Below, piece after piece: positions 10,569 through 18,957 of a stretch of DNA of 36,312 nucleotides. Within the stretch, counting starts at the first letter, position 1. Each line of letters starts with the position of its first letter. The position numbers were made by a program, and so were the translations under genes. The notes beneath the pieces were generated by a model. That model was not told the origin of the DNA, ran no database searches, and was given only the letters and a program-made list of their open reading frames with translations. The stretch comes from Verrucomicrobiota bacterium (GTDB lineage Bacteria > Verrucomicrobiota > Verrucomicrobiia > Opitutales > Opitutaceae): the NCBI GenBank assembly GCA_030605125.1, contig JAUWBD010000027.1:1-36312 (forward strand). Reading direction: 5' to 3'.

Positions 10569-12473
10569 ATGCCCATGAACGCCGCCGAAACCCGCCAGCG
10601 GGAGAAAATCCCGACCGAGATCCACGCCTCCGCCGACGCCGCCAGCAAGGTGCTCGCGGCCGAGATCGCCGCGCTCATCCGGGCGCGGGCGGCCGAGGGC
10701 CGGCGGGCGGTGCTCGGCCTCGCGACCGGCTCGACTCCCGTCCGCCTCTATCGCGAGTTGATCCGGCTGCACAAGGAGGAGGGCCTCTCCTTCGCGAACG
10801 TCGTCACCTTCAACCTCGATGAATACTACGGTCTCGGGCGCGGGCATCCCGAGAGCTACTGGCGCTTCATGCACGAGCAGCTCTTCAACCATGTCGATCT
10901 GCCGGCCGCCCACATCCATGTGCCCGACGGCACCGCGCCGCGCGGCGAGGTCTTCGGGTGGTGTCGCGCCTACGAGGAGCAAATCCGGGAGGCGGGCGGG
11001 CTGGACTTGCAGATCCTCGGCATCGGCCGCACCGGCCACATCGGCTTCAATGAGCCGGGCTCGGGGCGCGATTCGCGCACGCGGCTCGTCACGCTCGATT
11101 CGCTCACGCGGCGCGACGCCGCGCGCGACTTCCTCGGCGAGGCCAACGTGCCGCGGCACGCGATCACGATGGGCGTGGGCACGATCCTGGACGCCCGGAA
11201 GATCGTGTTGCTCGCCTGGGGCGAGGCGAAGGCGCGGGTCGTCGCCGAGGCGGTGGAAAACCCGCCGGTGGACTCGCTGCCGGCGAGCTTTCTGCAAGGC
11301 CACCCGGACGTGCGTTTCCTGCTCGATCCGGCGGCGGGCTCGGAGCTCACGCGGATCAAGCATCCCTGGCTGGTGGGGCAGGTGGAGTGGACGCCCGCGC
11401 TCGGGCGCCGCGCCGTCACCTGGCTCTCGCGCGAGGTGAAGCGCCCGATCCTGAAGCTGCTCGACGAGCACTACGGCGAGCACGGCATGTCCGACCTGCT
11501 CACCGAGCAGGGCCCGGCCTACAATTTGAATATCCGCATCTTCAACGAGGTGCAGCACACGATCACCGGCTGGCCGGGCGGCAAACCCAAGGCCGACGAC
11601 ACGCACCGGCCCGAGCGCGCCTCGCCCTTTCCCAAGCGCGTGGTCGTGCTGGCGCCCGAGCCCTCCGACGAGATGCTCGGCATGGGTGGCACCTTGTCGC
11701 GCCTGGTCGAGCAGGGGCACGAGGTGACGGTGGTTTACCTGACCTCGGGCAATCTGGCCGTGCCCGACGAGGAGGCGCTGATCGTGACCGACCTGGTGTT
11801 GGATTTCGTCAACGGCGCGGCCGGACCCGAGTCCGCGGCGCGCGGCGCGCGGGCCGCCCTCGCGCGCAAGCTCGCCGACCCCTCGGCGAGCGACACGCCG
11901 GAGACGCGCCGGCTGAAGGGCCTGCTGCGGCGGGGCGAGGCGCGGGCCGCGCTGCGCCTGGCCGGCGTGGCCGCGAACGCGGAGCGTTTTCTCGACCTGC
12001 CGTTCTACGAGAAGGGCCGTTACCGGCAGTTTCGGCCGGGAGAGGCGGATCAGGCGGCTTTGACCGCGCTGCTCGCCGAGCTGCGCCCGCACCAGATCTT
12101 CGCGACCGGCGAAGGCCAGGATCCGAGCAGCGTGGGCGCGGTTTGTTTCGAGCTGCTGCGCGCGGCGTTGGAGGCCAACCGCGAGCAGGCGTGGCGCAAG
12201 GACTGCCGCGTCTGGCTCTACCGCACGCCCGACAAGGCCTGGGCGCCGCACGAGATCGACATGGCGGTGCCCCTGAGCCCGGCGCAGCTCGCGCGCAAGG
12301 TGCAGGCGATCTATCAACACAAGAGCCAGCGCAGCCAGACGCCGGCCGGCGAGGATCTGCACGAGGCCTGGCAACAGGCGGAGGCGGCCGCGCGCGCGAT
12401 TGCGCAAACCTACGACTCGCTCGGCCTCGCGGAATACGAGGCGATCGAGGCCTTCCGCCGCTGGATGTTTTGA
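10569..12473 (+). CDS. nagB: Glucosamine-6-phosphate deaminase fused to a PIG-L/LmbE-like domain
   Basis: This 634-residue fusion has a NagB domain in residues 1-330 (LATGSTPVRLYRELI phosphate loop; FNLDEYYGL with the base Asp; GIGRTGHIGFNEPGSG active-site loop). NagB converts glucosamine 6-phosphate to fructose 6-phosphate and ammonia. In the loop, the Asp of classical GVGNDGHIAFNEP enzymes is Thr, while His and Glu are kept. Residues 350-630 resemble the PIG-L/LmbE deacetylase domain attached to the long NagB proteins of Bacteroides. However, the metal motif HPDDE is replaced by APEPSDEM (residues 362-369), and the later His-containing loop reads GEGQDPSSVG, so the zinc site looks lost. The ATG at 10569 starts the domain; the frame's upstream extension overlaps the AraC gene and is rejected. 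The ROK-like gene starts 15 bases after the stop. Confidence 0.88.
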   Translation: MPMNAAETRQREKIPTEIHASADAASKVLAAEIAALIRARAAEGRRAVLGLATGSTPVRLYRELIRLHKEEGLSFANVVTFNLDEYYGLGRGHPESYWRFMHEQLFNHVDLPAAHIHVPDGTAPRGEVFGWCRAYEEQIREAGGLDLQILGIGRTGHIGFNEPGSGRDSRTRLVTLDSLTRRDAARDFLGEANVPRHAITMGVGTILDARKIVLLAWGEAKARVVAEAVENPPVDSLPASFLQGHPDVRFLLDPAAGSELTRIKHPWLVGQVEWTPALGRRAVTWLSREVKRPILKLLDEHYGEHGMSDLLTEQGPAYNLNIRIFNEVQHTITGWPGGKPKADDTHRPERASPFPKRVVVLAPEPSDEMLGMGGTLSRLVEQGHEVTVVYLTSGNLAVPDEEALIVTDLVLDFVNGAAGPESAARGARAALARKLADPSASDTPETRRLKGLLRRGEARAALRLAGVAANAERFLDLPFYEKGRYRQFRPGEADQAALTALLAELRPHQIFATGEGQDPSSVGAVCFELLRAALEANREQAWRKDCRVWLYRTPDKAWAPHEIDMAVPLSPAQLARKVQAIYQHKSQRSQTPAGEDLHEAWQQAEAAARAIAQTYDSLGLAEYEAIEAFRRWMF

Positions 12474-12488
12474 AACGAGACCCCGCCG

Positions 12489-13880
12489 ATGAAGATCGTT
12501 CCTCCCCTTGATCCCGGCTTCACGCCGGCCGTGCTCTGGAACCGCGCCTACCGCGCGCTCGTCGAGAGCGACCCCGGCGCGCGGCGCGTGCATCTCGCCC
12601 TCGAGCGACCGGATGGCACCGTGTTCCGGCACGCGTTTTCCCTGCTCAGGCAAAACCATCCGGAGGCGCACCGCACGCCGCGCTTCGTCGAGCGCCGGGT
12701 GAAGTTTCTCCTCTGGCAACAAGGCGCCTCGCGCGTGTGGCTGGCCGGCGCGCCCGAGGTGGCCGACCACCTGCGGCGGGTTTACGCGCCGGAGGGCGAG
12801 CGCGCCTTCGACCACGCCTTCATGGGTGGGAAGGTCTATGGCGAGGTGTTCTCGGTGCGCGAGGCGGCGTCGGCGGATGAGCTGCCGGCGGAGCGCTTCT
12901 CCTCCGTGAGCGCCGGGCGGCATCTCGACGGCTGCCGGATCGGCTTCGACCTTGGCGGGAGCGATCGCAAGGCCGCCGCGCTGGTGGACGGGCGCGTGGT
13001 CTATTCGGAGGAGATTCCGTGGGATCCCTATTTCCAGGCGGACCCGAGCTATCACCTCGACGGGGTGAACGACTCGCTGCGGCGCGCCGCCGCCCACCTG
13101 CCGCGCGTGGACGCGATCGGCGGCAGCGCGGCGGGCGTGTATGTGAACAACGAGGTGCGGGTCGCCTCGCTTTTCCGCGGCGTGCCGCCCGCGGAGTTCG
13201 AGAGCCGGGTGCGCCGGATGTTTTTCACTCTCCAACAATCCTGGGGCGGCGTGCCCTTCGAGGTCGCCAACGATGGCGAGGTCACCGCGCTCGCGGCCTC
13301 GATGTCGCTCGGGGTCAACTCCGTGCTCGGCATCTCCATGGGCACGAGCATGGCGGCCGGCTACGTGACGCCGGAGGGCCAGATCACGAGCTGGCTCAAC
13401 GAGCTGGCCTTCGCGCCGATCGAGCAACGCGACTGCGCGCCGCGCGACGAGTGGTCGGGCGACATCGGTTGCGGCGTGCAATACTTCTCGCAGCAAGGCG
13501 TGGCCCGGCTGGCCGCGTTGGCAGGCTTCTGCTTCGCCGACCACACCGGATTGCCCGAAAGACTGGTGGCCGTGCAGACCGCGCTCGCCGGCGGCGACGC
13601 CCGCGCCCGGGCCGTGTATGAGACCGTCGGCGTGTGCTTCGGGTATGCGCTGGCGCACTACGCGGAGTTCTACGATCTGGCGCACGTGCTCATCCTCGGG
13701 CGTGTCACCTCCGGCGAGGGCGGGGAGATCATCCTGGCCCGGGCGCGCGAGGTGCTCGACGCGGAGTTCCCCGAGCTGTCGCGGCGACTCGCGTTGCACA
13801 TGCCCGACGAAAAGAGCAAACGTCACGGCCAGGCGGTGGCCGCGGCCAGCTTGCCCTCCCTCCGCTCCGCCTCCACCTGA
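12489..13880 (+). CDS. ROK-like sugar kinase with a unique N-terminal extension
   Basis: In this 463-residue protein the ASKHA/ROK fold begins only near residue 150 with the phosphate-binding motif RIGFDLGGSDRKAAALVDG. It continues with AIGGSAAGVYVNNEV, the probable catalytic aspartate region FEVANDGEVTALAASMSLG, and the adenosine-site loop VLGISMGTSMAAGYV. The usual ROK zinc motif CxCGxxGC is missing. The first 150 residues, including YRALVESDPGARRVHLALE and HRTPRFVERRVKFLLWQQGA, have no assignment from me. Sitting between NagB and a PIG-L deacetylase, it most likely phosphorylates an amino sugar such as GlcNAc or glucosamine in the cytosol. It lies 15 bases after nagB and 11 bases before the deacetylase gene, a tight operon. 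Confidence 0.7.
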   Translation: MKIVPPLDPGFTPAVLWNRAYRALVESDPGARRVHLALERPDGTVFRHAFSLLRQNHPEAHRTPRFVERRVKFLLWQQGASRVWLAGAPEVADHLRRVYAPEGERAFDHAFMGGKVYGEVFSVREAASADELPAERFSSVSAGRHLDGCRIGFDLGGSDRKAAALVDGRVVYSEEIPWDPYFQADPSYHLDGVNDSLRRAAAHLPRVDAIGGSAAGVYVNNEVRVASLFRGVPPAEFESRVRRMFFTLQQSWGGVPFEVANDGEVTALAASMSLGVNSVLGISMGTSMAAGYVTPEGQITSWLNELAFAPIEQRDCAPRDEWSGDIGCGVQYFSQQGVARLAALAGFCFADHTGLPERLVAVQTALAGGDARARAVYETVGVCFGYALAHYAEFYDLAHVLILGRVTSGEGGEIILARAREVLDAEFPELSRRLALHMPDEKSKRHGQAVAAASLPSLRSAST

Positions 13881-13891
13881 CTTTAATCCCG

Positions 13892-14743
13892 ATGCGCTTC
13901 TCTCATCCCCAGGCCGACATCTTCGTTCCCGACGCGGGCGATCCCGACGCCGCGCTGGCGCGCGTCACGCACCTCTGCGTGGCCGCGCATCAGGACGACA
14001 TTGAGATCCTCGCCCACGACGGCATCTGCGAGTGCCTCGACGATCCCGCGGCCAAGGCCTTTGGCGGCGTGGTGGTGACCAACGGCGCGGGTTCGCCGCG
14101 CAGCGGCCCCTACGCCCACCTCACCGACGAGGAGATGCAGGCGGTGCGCCGCCAGGAGCAGCGGGAGGCGGCGCGGCTCGGCCGCTACGCGATCCAGCTC
14201 CAGCTCGCCCACCCGAGCGCGGACGTGAAGCAGCCCGGGCACGCGGGCGTGGCGGCGGATCTCGCGCGGATCTTCGGCGCCTGCCGCGCGGAGGTGGTTT
14301 ACCTGCACCAGCCGGCCGACAAACACGACACGCACGTCGCCGTCTTCCTGCGCTGCCTCGAGGCCCTGCGCGCGCTGCCCGCGGAGCGTCGGCCCCGGCG
14401 GGTGCTGGGCGCGGAGGTGTGGCGCGATCTCGATTGGATGGTGGACACGGACAAGGTCGCCCTCGACAGCGGCCGTCGTCAGGACCTCGCGGAGCAGTTG
14501 CTCAAGGTCTTCGACTCGCAGGTCACCGGTGGCAAGCGCTACGACCTCGCCACGCTGGGGCGACGGCTGGCCAACGCGACCTTCCACACCTCGCACGCGA
14601 CGGACCGGCTCGCGGGCATCACCTGGGCGATGGATCTCACGCCGCTCGTGCAGGAGCCCACGCGCGACGTCGCCGACTACACGCTCGGCTACATCGATCG
14701 TCTCCGCGCCGACGTGGCGGCGCGGATCGCACGGTTTCGGTGA
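13892..14743 (+). CDS. PIG-L family N-acetyl-sugar deacetylase
   Basis: This 283-residue protein has the family's zinc motif near the N-terminus, AAHQDDIE (His33, Asp35, Asp36, Glu38), equivalent to the AHPDDE of LmbE/MshB/PIG-L. The second metal region is KHDTH (His145, Asp146, His148). These enzymes remove the acetyl group from GlcNAc-type sugars. Unlike the degenerate domain fused to NagB two genes upstream, its metal ligands look complete. As the third gene of the operon it would supply glucosamine or glucosamine 6-phosphate for NagB and so could replace NagA, for which no gene is present in the window. Homologues in Bacteroidetes and Verrucomicrobiota occur beside long NagB proteins as far as I recall. 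The ATG lies 11 bases past the ROK stop. Confidence 0.82.
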   Translation: MRFSHPQADIFVPDAGDPDAALARVTHLCVAAHQDDIEILAHDGICECLDDPAAKAFGGVVVTNGAGSPRSGPYAHLTDEEMQAVRRQEQREAARLGRYAIQLQLAHPSADVKQPGHAGVAADLARIFGACRAEVVYLHQPADKHDTHVAVFLRCLEALRALPAERRPRRVLGAEVWRDLDWMVDTDKVALDSGRRQDLAEQLLKVFDSQVTGGKRYDLATLGRRLANATFHTSHATDRLAGITWAMDLTPLVQEPTRDVADYTLGYIDRLRADVAARIARFR

Positions 14744-14859
14744 GGCCGGAGCTTTTCCGCGTGCGGAAGCGCCGGTGACAGGATCGGCCTTGGAGAGGCA
14801 GCTGCGGTCCCCTCCGGCATGGGGTGGCGCGGCCGGGGGTGGTGCGCTGCCGTGCTTGA

Positions 14860-15876
14860 TCAGTCTGCTGCGGCGAGCGGGGCGTGTTGTCGGCGCCAGG
14901 CGGTGACTGTCTCGTGCGCGAGACGGCGGAGGTCGGCGGCGTCTTCGGCGGAGAGGCCGCGCGGGTGGTAGGTGAGCGAGAGGACGCTGTCGTCGAAGAG
15001 CGTCTCATACCAGACGCAGGCGGCGAGGTAGCAACCGGCGGTGTTGGCGTGGAAGCCGTCGTAGTCGAAGCGGGGCTCGCCGGTGCGCTGGTCTTTGATC
15101 CAACGCCAGCCGGGGGTAAGGCTTCCGGTCTCGGCGGGGTCCTTGCCGGCGGGCGGGTTGTCGTAGTTGAACTTTGGATCGGGGCGGAAGGTCCAGCGTG
15201 GTGTCTGGCTGGCGGCGTGGAAGGCCTCGCCGGCCGGGATGATGCGGAGCCCGTAGTTGCTCGCGAGCTGGAGGTAGGCGTCGCGGAGGCGCTCGTGCAT
15301 GCGCGTGCGATCGAGGCCGGGGACTTTTTGGTAGAGCGGGTGGTCCTCGCGGTAGGCCCAGGTCATGTGCACCACGATCTCGGCGGAGGGCGCGTGGGCG
15401 CGGACAAAGTCCACCACGCGGCGGGCGTGGGGTTCATAGGTCTCGGGCTGGTAGCTTTGGTGGCTGACCTGCTGGATGGTGACGACGTCCCACTTCGTCG
15501 CCTCGAGCGCCTCCTGGAGGCTGAAGTCGCGGCGCTCGCCGGTGATCGGGTGGCTGCGGTTGTTGTAGGGGCGCGCCTCGGCGGAGCCGGGCCGCTCCTC
15601 GGCGGCGCGGATGGCGGCGGCGTGGCGTTCGAGGCCGGCGCCGCCGAGATTGGCGGGGAACCAGACGAGTTTCTTGCCGCCGTTTTCGGCGAGGGCGGGG
15701 AGGTAGAGCAGCGCGTTGTTCGCGAAGCTGTTTCCGATGGTGAGCAAAGCGAGGGACTGGCGAGGCTCGCGCGCCGGCTCGGCGGCGCGCGTGGCGGGCG
15801 ACGCAAACGCGAAGCCGAGCAAGGTTACGCTCGCGACGAGGCGACGCAGGAGGCGGGGATGTGGGCGGATTTGCAT
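14860..15876 (-). CDS. Secreted DUF4886 SGNH-type hydrolase
   Basis: This 338-residue protein has a Sec signal peptide (basic MQIRPHPRLLRRL, hydrophobic core, TRAAEP cleavage region near residue 32). SGNH/GDSL blocks are visible: block I LLTIGNSFANNA with the nucleophile Ser50; block II around ANLGGAGLERH; block III WDVVTIQQVSHQS; and the C-terminal DGFHANTAG giving Asp273 and His276. The order and spacing match DUF4886, found in many polysaccharide-utilisation clusters, where such proteins are thought to act as sugar O-acyl esterases. The substrate is not shown. It is the last gene of a three-gene minus-strand operon, 31 bases after the alpha/beta-hydrolase gene. It is paralogous to the first gene of the same operon, though much shorter. 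Confidence 0.8.
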   Translation of the reverse strand: MQIRPHPRLLRRLVASVTLLGFAFASPATRAAEPAREPRQSLALLTIGNSFANNALLYLPALAENGGKKLVWFPANLGGAGLERHAAAIRAAEERPGSAEARPYNNRSHPITGERRDFSLQEALEATKWDVVTIQQVSHQSYQPETYEPHARRVVDFVRAHAPSAEIVVHMTWAYREDHPLYQKVPGLDRTRMHERLRDAYLQLASNYGLRIIPAGEAFHAASQTPRWTFRPDPKFNYDNPPAGKDPAETGSLTPGWRWIKDQRTGEPRFDYDGFHANTAGCYLAACVWYETLFDDSVLSLTYHPRGLSAEDAADLRRLAHETVTAWRRQHAPLAAAD

Positions 15877-15907
15877 GAGGGGAAAGAGGTGCGGGGGTGA
15901 TGATGGC

Positions 15908-16792
15908 TCAGCGGGCGGCGACGGCGCGTTGCACGAAGCCGGGGATGAGCAGCAGCGAGGGCGGGTAAACGCCGCCGTGGTCGAAGCCGCCGAGCTCGTA
16001 GAACTCGACGTGGCGGTGGCCGAGGTTTTTCAGCGCGGAGGCGAGGAGCTGGTTTTCCTCGACGCGGTTTTTGTATTCGATGCCGCGATCGCCGAGGATG
16101 AGGCAGATCGGCGGCAGGTCGGCGGCGGCGTGGTAGAGCGGCGCGTATTGGTCGATGATCGGGCGAAACTCGGGGCCCTGGTCGCCGCGGAGTTTTTTGA
16201 CGAGGAAGTGGGTCGTGGTCTGCGCGCTGATCGGGACGATGCCGGCGAGGTCACGCGGGGTGAAGCCGTGCGGCGCGAGCCAACGCGCGTCCATGCCGAC
16301 CATGGCGGCGAGGTAGCCGCCGGCGGAGTGGCCGGTGACGAAGACTTTTCGAGGATCGCCGCCGCGCGCGGCGATGTTGCGAAGCACCCACGCGGTGGCG
16401 GCGGCGGCATCCTCGAGGAAGGTGGGAAAAGGTGCGTGCGGCGAGAGCCGGTAGCCTACGGCGGCGACGGCGAGCTGCGGATCGGTGATGGGTGGGAAGC
16501 CGCGTTCGCCGCCGGTGAGACCGCCGCCGTGCAACCAGATGACGGTGGCGAAGCCGGGCCGGTCGGCCGGGTAGCGCAGGTCGAGGAGGCACTGGCGGCG
16601 TTGATAGTCGTCGGCCTTGGCGGCGATCTCGGCGGGGGCGTCGGCGTAGTAGTAGAGGGCGGTCTCGGTGCGGGTGGTGGCGGGGCCGGTGGGCGTGGGC
16701 GCTTGCGTTTGCGCGGCGAGGTCGGGCAGGGGGGCGGCGACGAGGAGGGCCATGGCGGCGAGGACAGTGAGGCGAGGGAGAGGGAGTTTCAT
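15908..16792 (-). CDS. Secreted alpha/beta-hydrolase carbohydrate esterase
   Basis: This 294-residue protein has a signal peptide ending near residue 27 (AAPLPDLAAQ). The alpha/beta-hydrolase landmarks are complete: oxyanion motif WLHGGG (residues 86-91), nucleophile elbow GHSAGG with Ser156, an acidic residue in ILGDRGIEY (Asp235) and the catalytic His272 in GGFDHGG. The HGGG motif and overall length place it with the hormone-sensitive-lipase-like and acetyl-xylan/feruloyl esterase-type enzymes. Its two neighbours are also secreted esterase-like proteins, so deacylation of a plant or algal polysaccharide outside the cytoplasm is the likely job. It starts 13 bases after the stop of the upstream 671-residue gene and ends 31 bases before the next gene, so the three are co-transcribed. 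Confidence 0.82.
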   Translation of the reverse strand: MKLPLPRLTVLAAMALLVAAPLPDLAAQTQAPTPTGPATTRTETALYYYADAPAEIAAKADDYQRRQCLLDLRYPADRPGFATVIWLHGGGLTGGERGFPPITDPQLAVAAVGYRLSPHAPFPTFLEDAAAATAWVLRNIAARGGDPRKVFVTGHSAGGYLAAMVGMDARWLAPHGFTPRDLAGIVPISAQTTTHFLVKKLRGDQGPEFRPIIDQYAPLYHAAADLPPICLILGDRGIEYKNRVEENQLLASALKNLGHRHVEFYELGGFDHGGVYPPSLLLIPGFVQRAVAAR

Positions 16793-16805
16793 CGGCGGCG
16801 CGGGG

Positions 16806-18821
16806 TCAGTTGGCCAGGGTCACGCGGAGGCGCAGAAAGCGTCGTGGGTTTTCGGATACGGGCGCAGGGGCGGCGACGGTGACCTGCGTGCCGGCGGCGC
16901 CGGGATTGGTGGCGACGAGGGTCCAGGTGTGCAGATCGGTGCTGGCCTCGACTTGGTAAACGAGGTCGGCGCGGGCGCGAAAAAAGCTGAGGCTCAGGGA
17001 AGTGGAATCAGAGAGTGAGGAAACGAGGGAGATCGGAGGGGAGGCGCTCGGGTGGAGGGGATCGGTGGCGAGGGCGTATTCGAGGAGGTTGGGGAGGCCA
17101 TCGCCGTCGGGATCGGCCAGCGCGGGGGAATCGGCGGCGGAGAGGGCGTGCTCGCTTACCCACACGTCGTAGCCGGAAGCGGCGGGGAGCTGCTCGGTGA
17201 CGGTGAGGTAGTTGAGGTAGGCATACTCCTGGGCCTGGCCGGCGGCGTTGCGGGGCTCGACGACGAGCAGGAGCGTGTTGTCCGCATCGGGCCGGGCGTC
17301 GGCGAAGGTGGCGGTCTGGCTCGTGTTGTTGGCGGCCTGGATGTGCACGGGGGCGTAGTCCTCGAGTGAGAAGCGGGTGAAGCGAGAGCCGACGTTGAGG
17401 CGCGAGGCGAAGGCGGTGAGCGTGTAGCGCCCCTGCGGATCGAGGCCGGCGAGGCGCACGGTGGAGCGGGGGTTGGTGCCGCTGCCGATGCGGTAGAGCG
17501 AGTCGCGGCGGGCGCTGGCGGGGAGGCCGGGCGCGTCCTCGTTGACGCCGTTGCCGTTGATGCTGGTGAAGGACGCCTCGACCGCGATCGTGGCGGTGGG
17601 GTGGAGCTGGCCGTCGGCGCGCAGGATGGGCGCGGGGGAGCCGGCGGCGGCGCTGGTGTGGTTGTGCCAGTGGCGGCCGTCGGGCGCCGGGTTTTCCGTG
17701 GCGAACTGCACGTCGCCAAAGTCGATCAACCACTCCCGCGTGGCGGTGCCGGTGGCGAGGGTGAGGGTGGCGACATCGGAGTGGACGACGCCGCCGTCGG
17801 AAAAAGTGAGGCGCGCTTGGTAGCGGCCGGTGCGGGTGTTGTCGGCCTGCGGGACGACGAGCGTGGAGGCGTCGGCGCCGGAGATGAGCGAGCCGTTGTG
17901 GAACCACGCGACGGCGGGCTCGCCGGCGGCCTCCACGGTGAAGCGGGCGGTGTCGCCGGGGAAGACGATGGTCGAGGCGGGCTGGGCGGTGATGCCCGGC
18001 TGGGTGGCGTTGTAGGCGACTTGTTGAAGCGCGGCGGCGCGGGAGGCGGGCAGGCCGAGCTGGGCGGCGGCGCTGCCGGTGCCGGTGGGGAGGGTGCGCG
18101 GGTCGTGGCCGAAGAGCTTGTTGAACAAAACGAGCGCGGAGAGGTAGCTGCCGGAGTTGTTGGCGTGCCAGTGGTCGCCACCCCAGAGCGTGAAGCCGCC
18201 GGGCGGCACGTTCTTCGAATCGTGCGCTACCCCGACATCGAGTGCGCGCATGAAGGCGTCGCCAACCGGCGCCCACTCATCGAGGCCGAAGTCGCGGGCG
18301 GCGGCGGAGTAGGCGGCGCGCAATTCGGACTGCATGGCGTGCAGGGTGGCGTAGGGCGTGGGCGTGAGATCGGGGCGCGCCCAGGTCTCGTAGAGGAAGA
18401 GGCGGACCTCGGGGTTATAGGAGCGGAGGTAGTCGCGGAGGTTTTGCACCGCGGTGCGGAAGGCGGGGATGTTGCCGCTGGGATGGGTGCTCAGGGGGCG
18501 GGTGCTGTGCTCTTGGAGCACGACGTAATCCCAGGAGCGCCCGAAGAGTTGGCGCCGGTCGCGGTAGTGGGCCTCGAGAGACTGGCCGCCGACGGCGACG
18601 ATGAAGACGTTCACGTCGGCGCGGCCCGACTCCTCGCTGAATTTCCGGATCAAGCCCGGGATGCCGCCCATGCCGTTGCCGGTCAGGTCGGTGACCTGGC
18701 CGGCGTTGTAGCCGGTGGGGTTGTAGGTGAAGCTGTTGCCGACAAACAGCACGTCTAGCGCGAGGGCGCGGGACGCGAGGAGCAGGCTCAGCAGGGCGAG
18801 GAGGAGGGTGGGGCGACGCAT
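16806..18821 (-). CDS. Multidomain secreted protein: DUF4886 SGNH hydrolase, Ig-like domain, DFG module and TSP3-like end
   Basis: The product has 671 residues. A signal peptide occupies residues 1-21. Residues 22-245 are a DUF4886 hydrolase: LFVGNSFTYN with Ser30, VAVGGQSLEAH, DYVVLQEHST and GGDHWHANNSG with Asp216/His219. Residues about 276-357 form an Ig-like domain (PASTIVFPGDTARFTVEA... VAWFHNGSLI). Residues about 362-550 are the recurring beta-rich module (WLIDFGDVQF ... ending YLNYLTVTEQ). Near residue 580 a thrombospondin-3/dockerin-like calcium repeat reads DPDGDGLPNLLEYALATDP. A final strand-rich part contains YQVEASTDLHTWTLV. The ATG at 18821 is chosen because it begins the signal peptide; the frame runs 61 codons further up but through the terminator region. 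It leads the three-gene esterase operon. Confidence 0.8.
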   Translation of the reverse strand: MRRPTLLLALLSLLLASRALALDVLFVGNSFTYNPTGYNAGQVTDLTGNGMGGIPGLIRKFSEESGRADVNVFIVAVGGQSLEAHYRDRRQLFGRSWDYVVLQEHSTRPLSTHPSGNIPAFRTAVQNLRDYLRSYNPEVRLFLYETWARPDLTPTPYATLHAMQSELRAAYSAAARDFGLDEWAPVGDAFMRALDVGVAHDSKNVPPGGFTLWGGDHWHANNSGSYLSALVLFNKLFGHDPRTLPTGTGSAAAQLGLPASRAAALQQVAYNATQPGITAQPASTIVFPGDTARFTVEAAGEPAVAWFHNGSLISGADASTLVVPQADNTRTGRYQARLTFSDGGVVHSDVATLTLATGTATREWLIDFGDVQFATENPAPDGRHWHNHTSAAAGSPAPILRADGQLHPTATIAVEASFTSINGNGVNEDAPGLPASARRDSLYRIGSGTNPRSTVRLAGLDPQGRYTLTAFASRLNVGSRFTRFSLEDYAPVHIQAANNTSQTATFADARPDADNTLLLVVEPRNAAGQAQEYAYLNYLTVTEQLPAASGYDVWVSEHALSAADSPALADPDGDGLPNLLEYALATDPLHPSASPPISLVSSLSDSTSLSLSFFRARADLVYQVEASTDLHTWTLVATNPGAAGTQVTVAAPAPVSENPRRFLRLRVTLAN

Positions 18822-18894
18822 GGGGAGAGCGGAGCGGAATGGCGCGGGGTGGGCGCGATGGGGCGGTAGGAGCGGGGCGCGCCCCGCGTGGCAC

Positions 18895-18926
18895 AAAAAA
18901 GGCCGCCGGCGAAACGCGCGGCGGCC
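18895..18926 (-). terminator. Intrinsic terminator after the first PEP-CTERM gene
   Basis: An 8-bp GGCCGCCG/CGGCGGCC stem (18901-18908 with 18919-18926) is followed on the minus strand by six T residues (complement of 18895-18900). It lies 32 bases past the PEP-CTERM stop and 74 bases before the start of the esterase operon, so part of that operon's expression could come from read-through. Confidence 0.8.
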
Positions 18927-18957
18927 GGAAGGAGACGAGGGAGCTGGCTCGGAAGGA

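Noticed and set aside
10341-13826. A 1161-codon antisense frame across nagB and the ROK-like gene
   Set aside because: Low-complexity Arg/Gly/Ala-rich translation with no domain; it spans two well-supported genes on the other strand.
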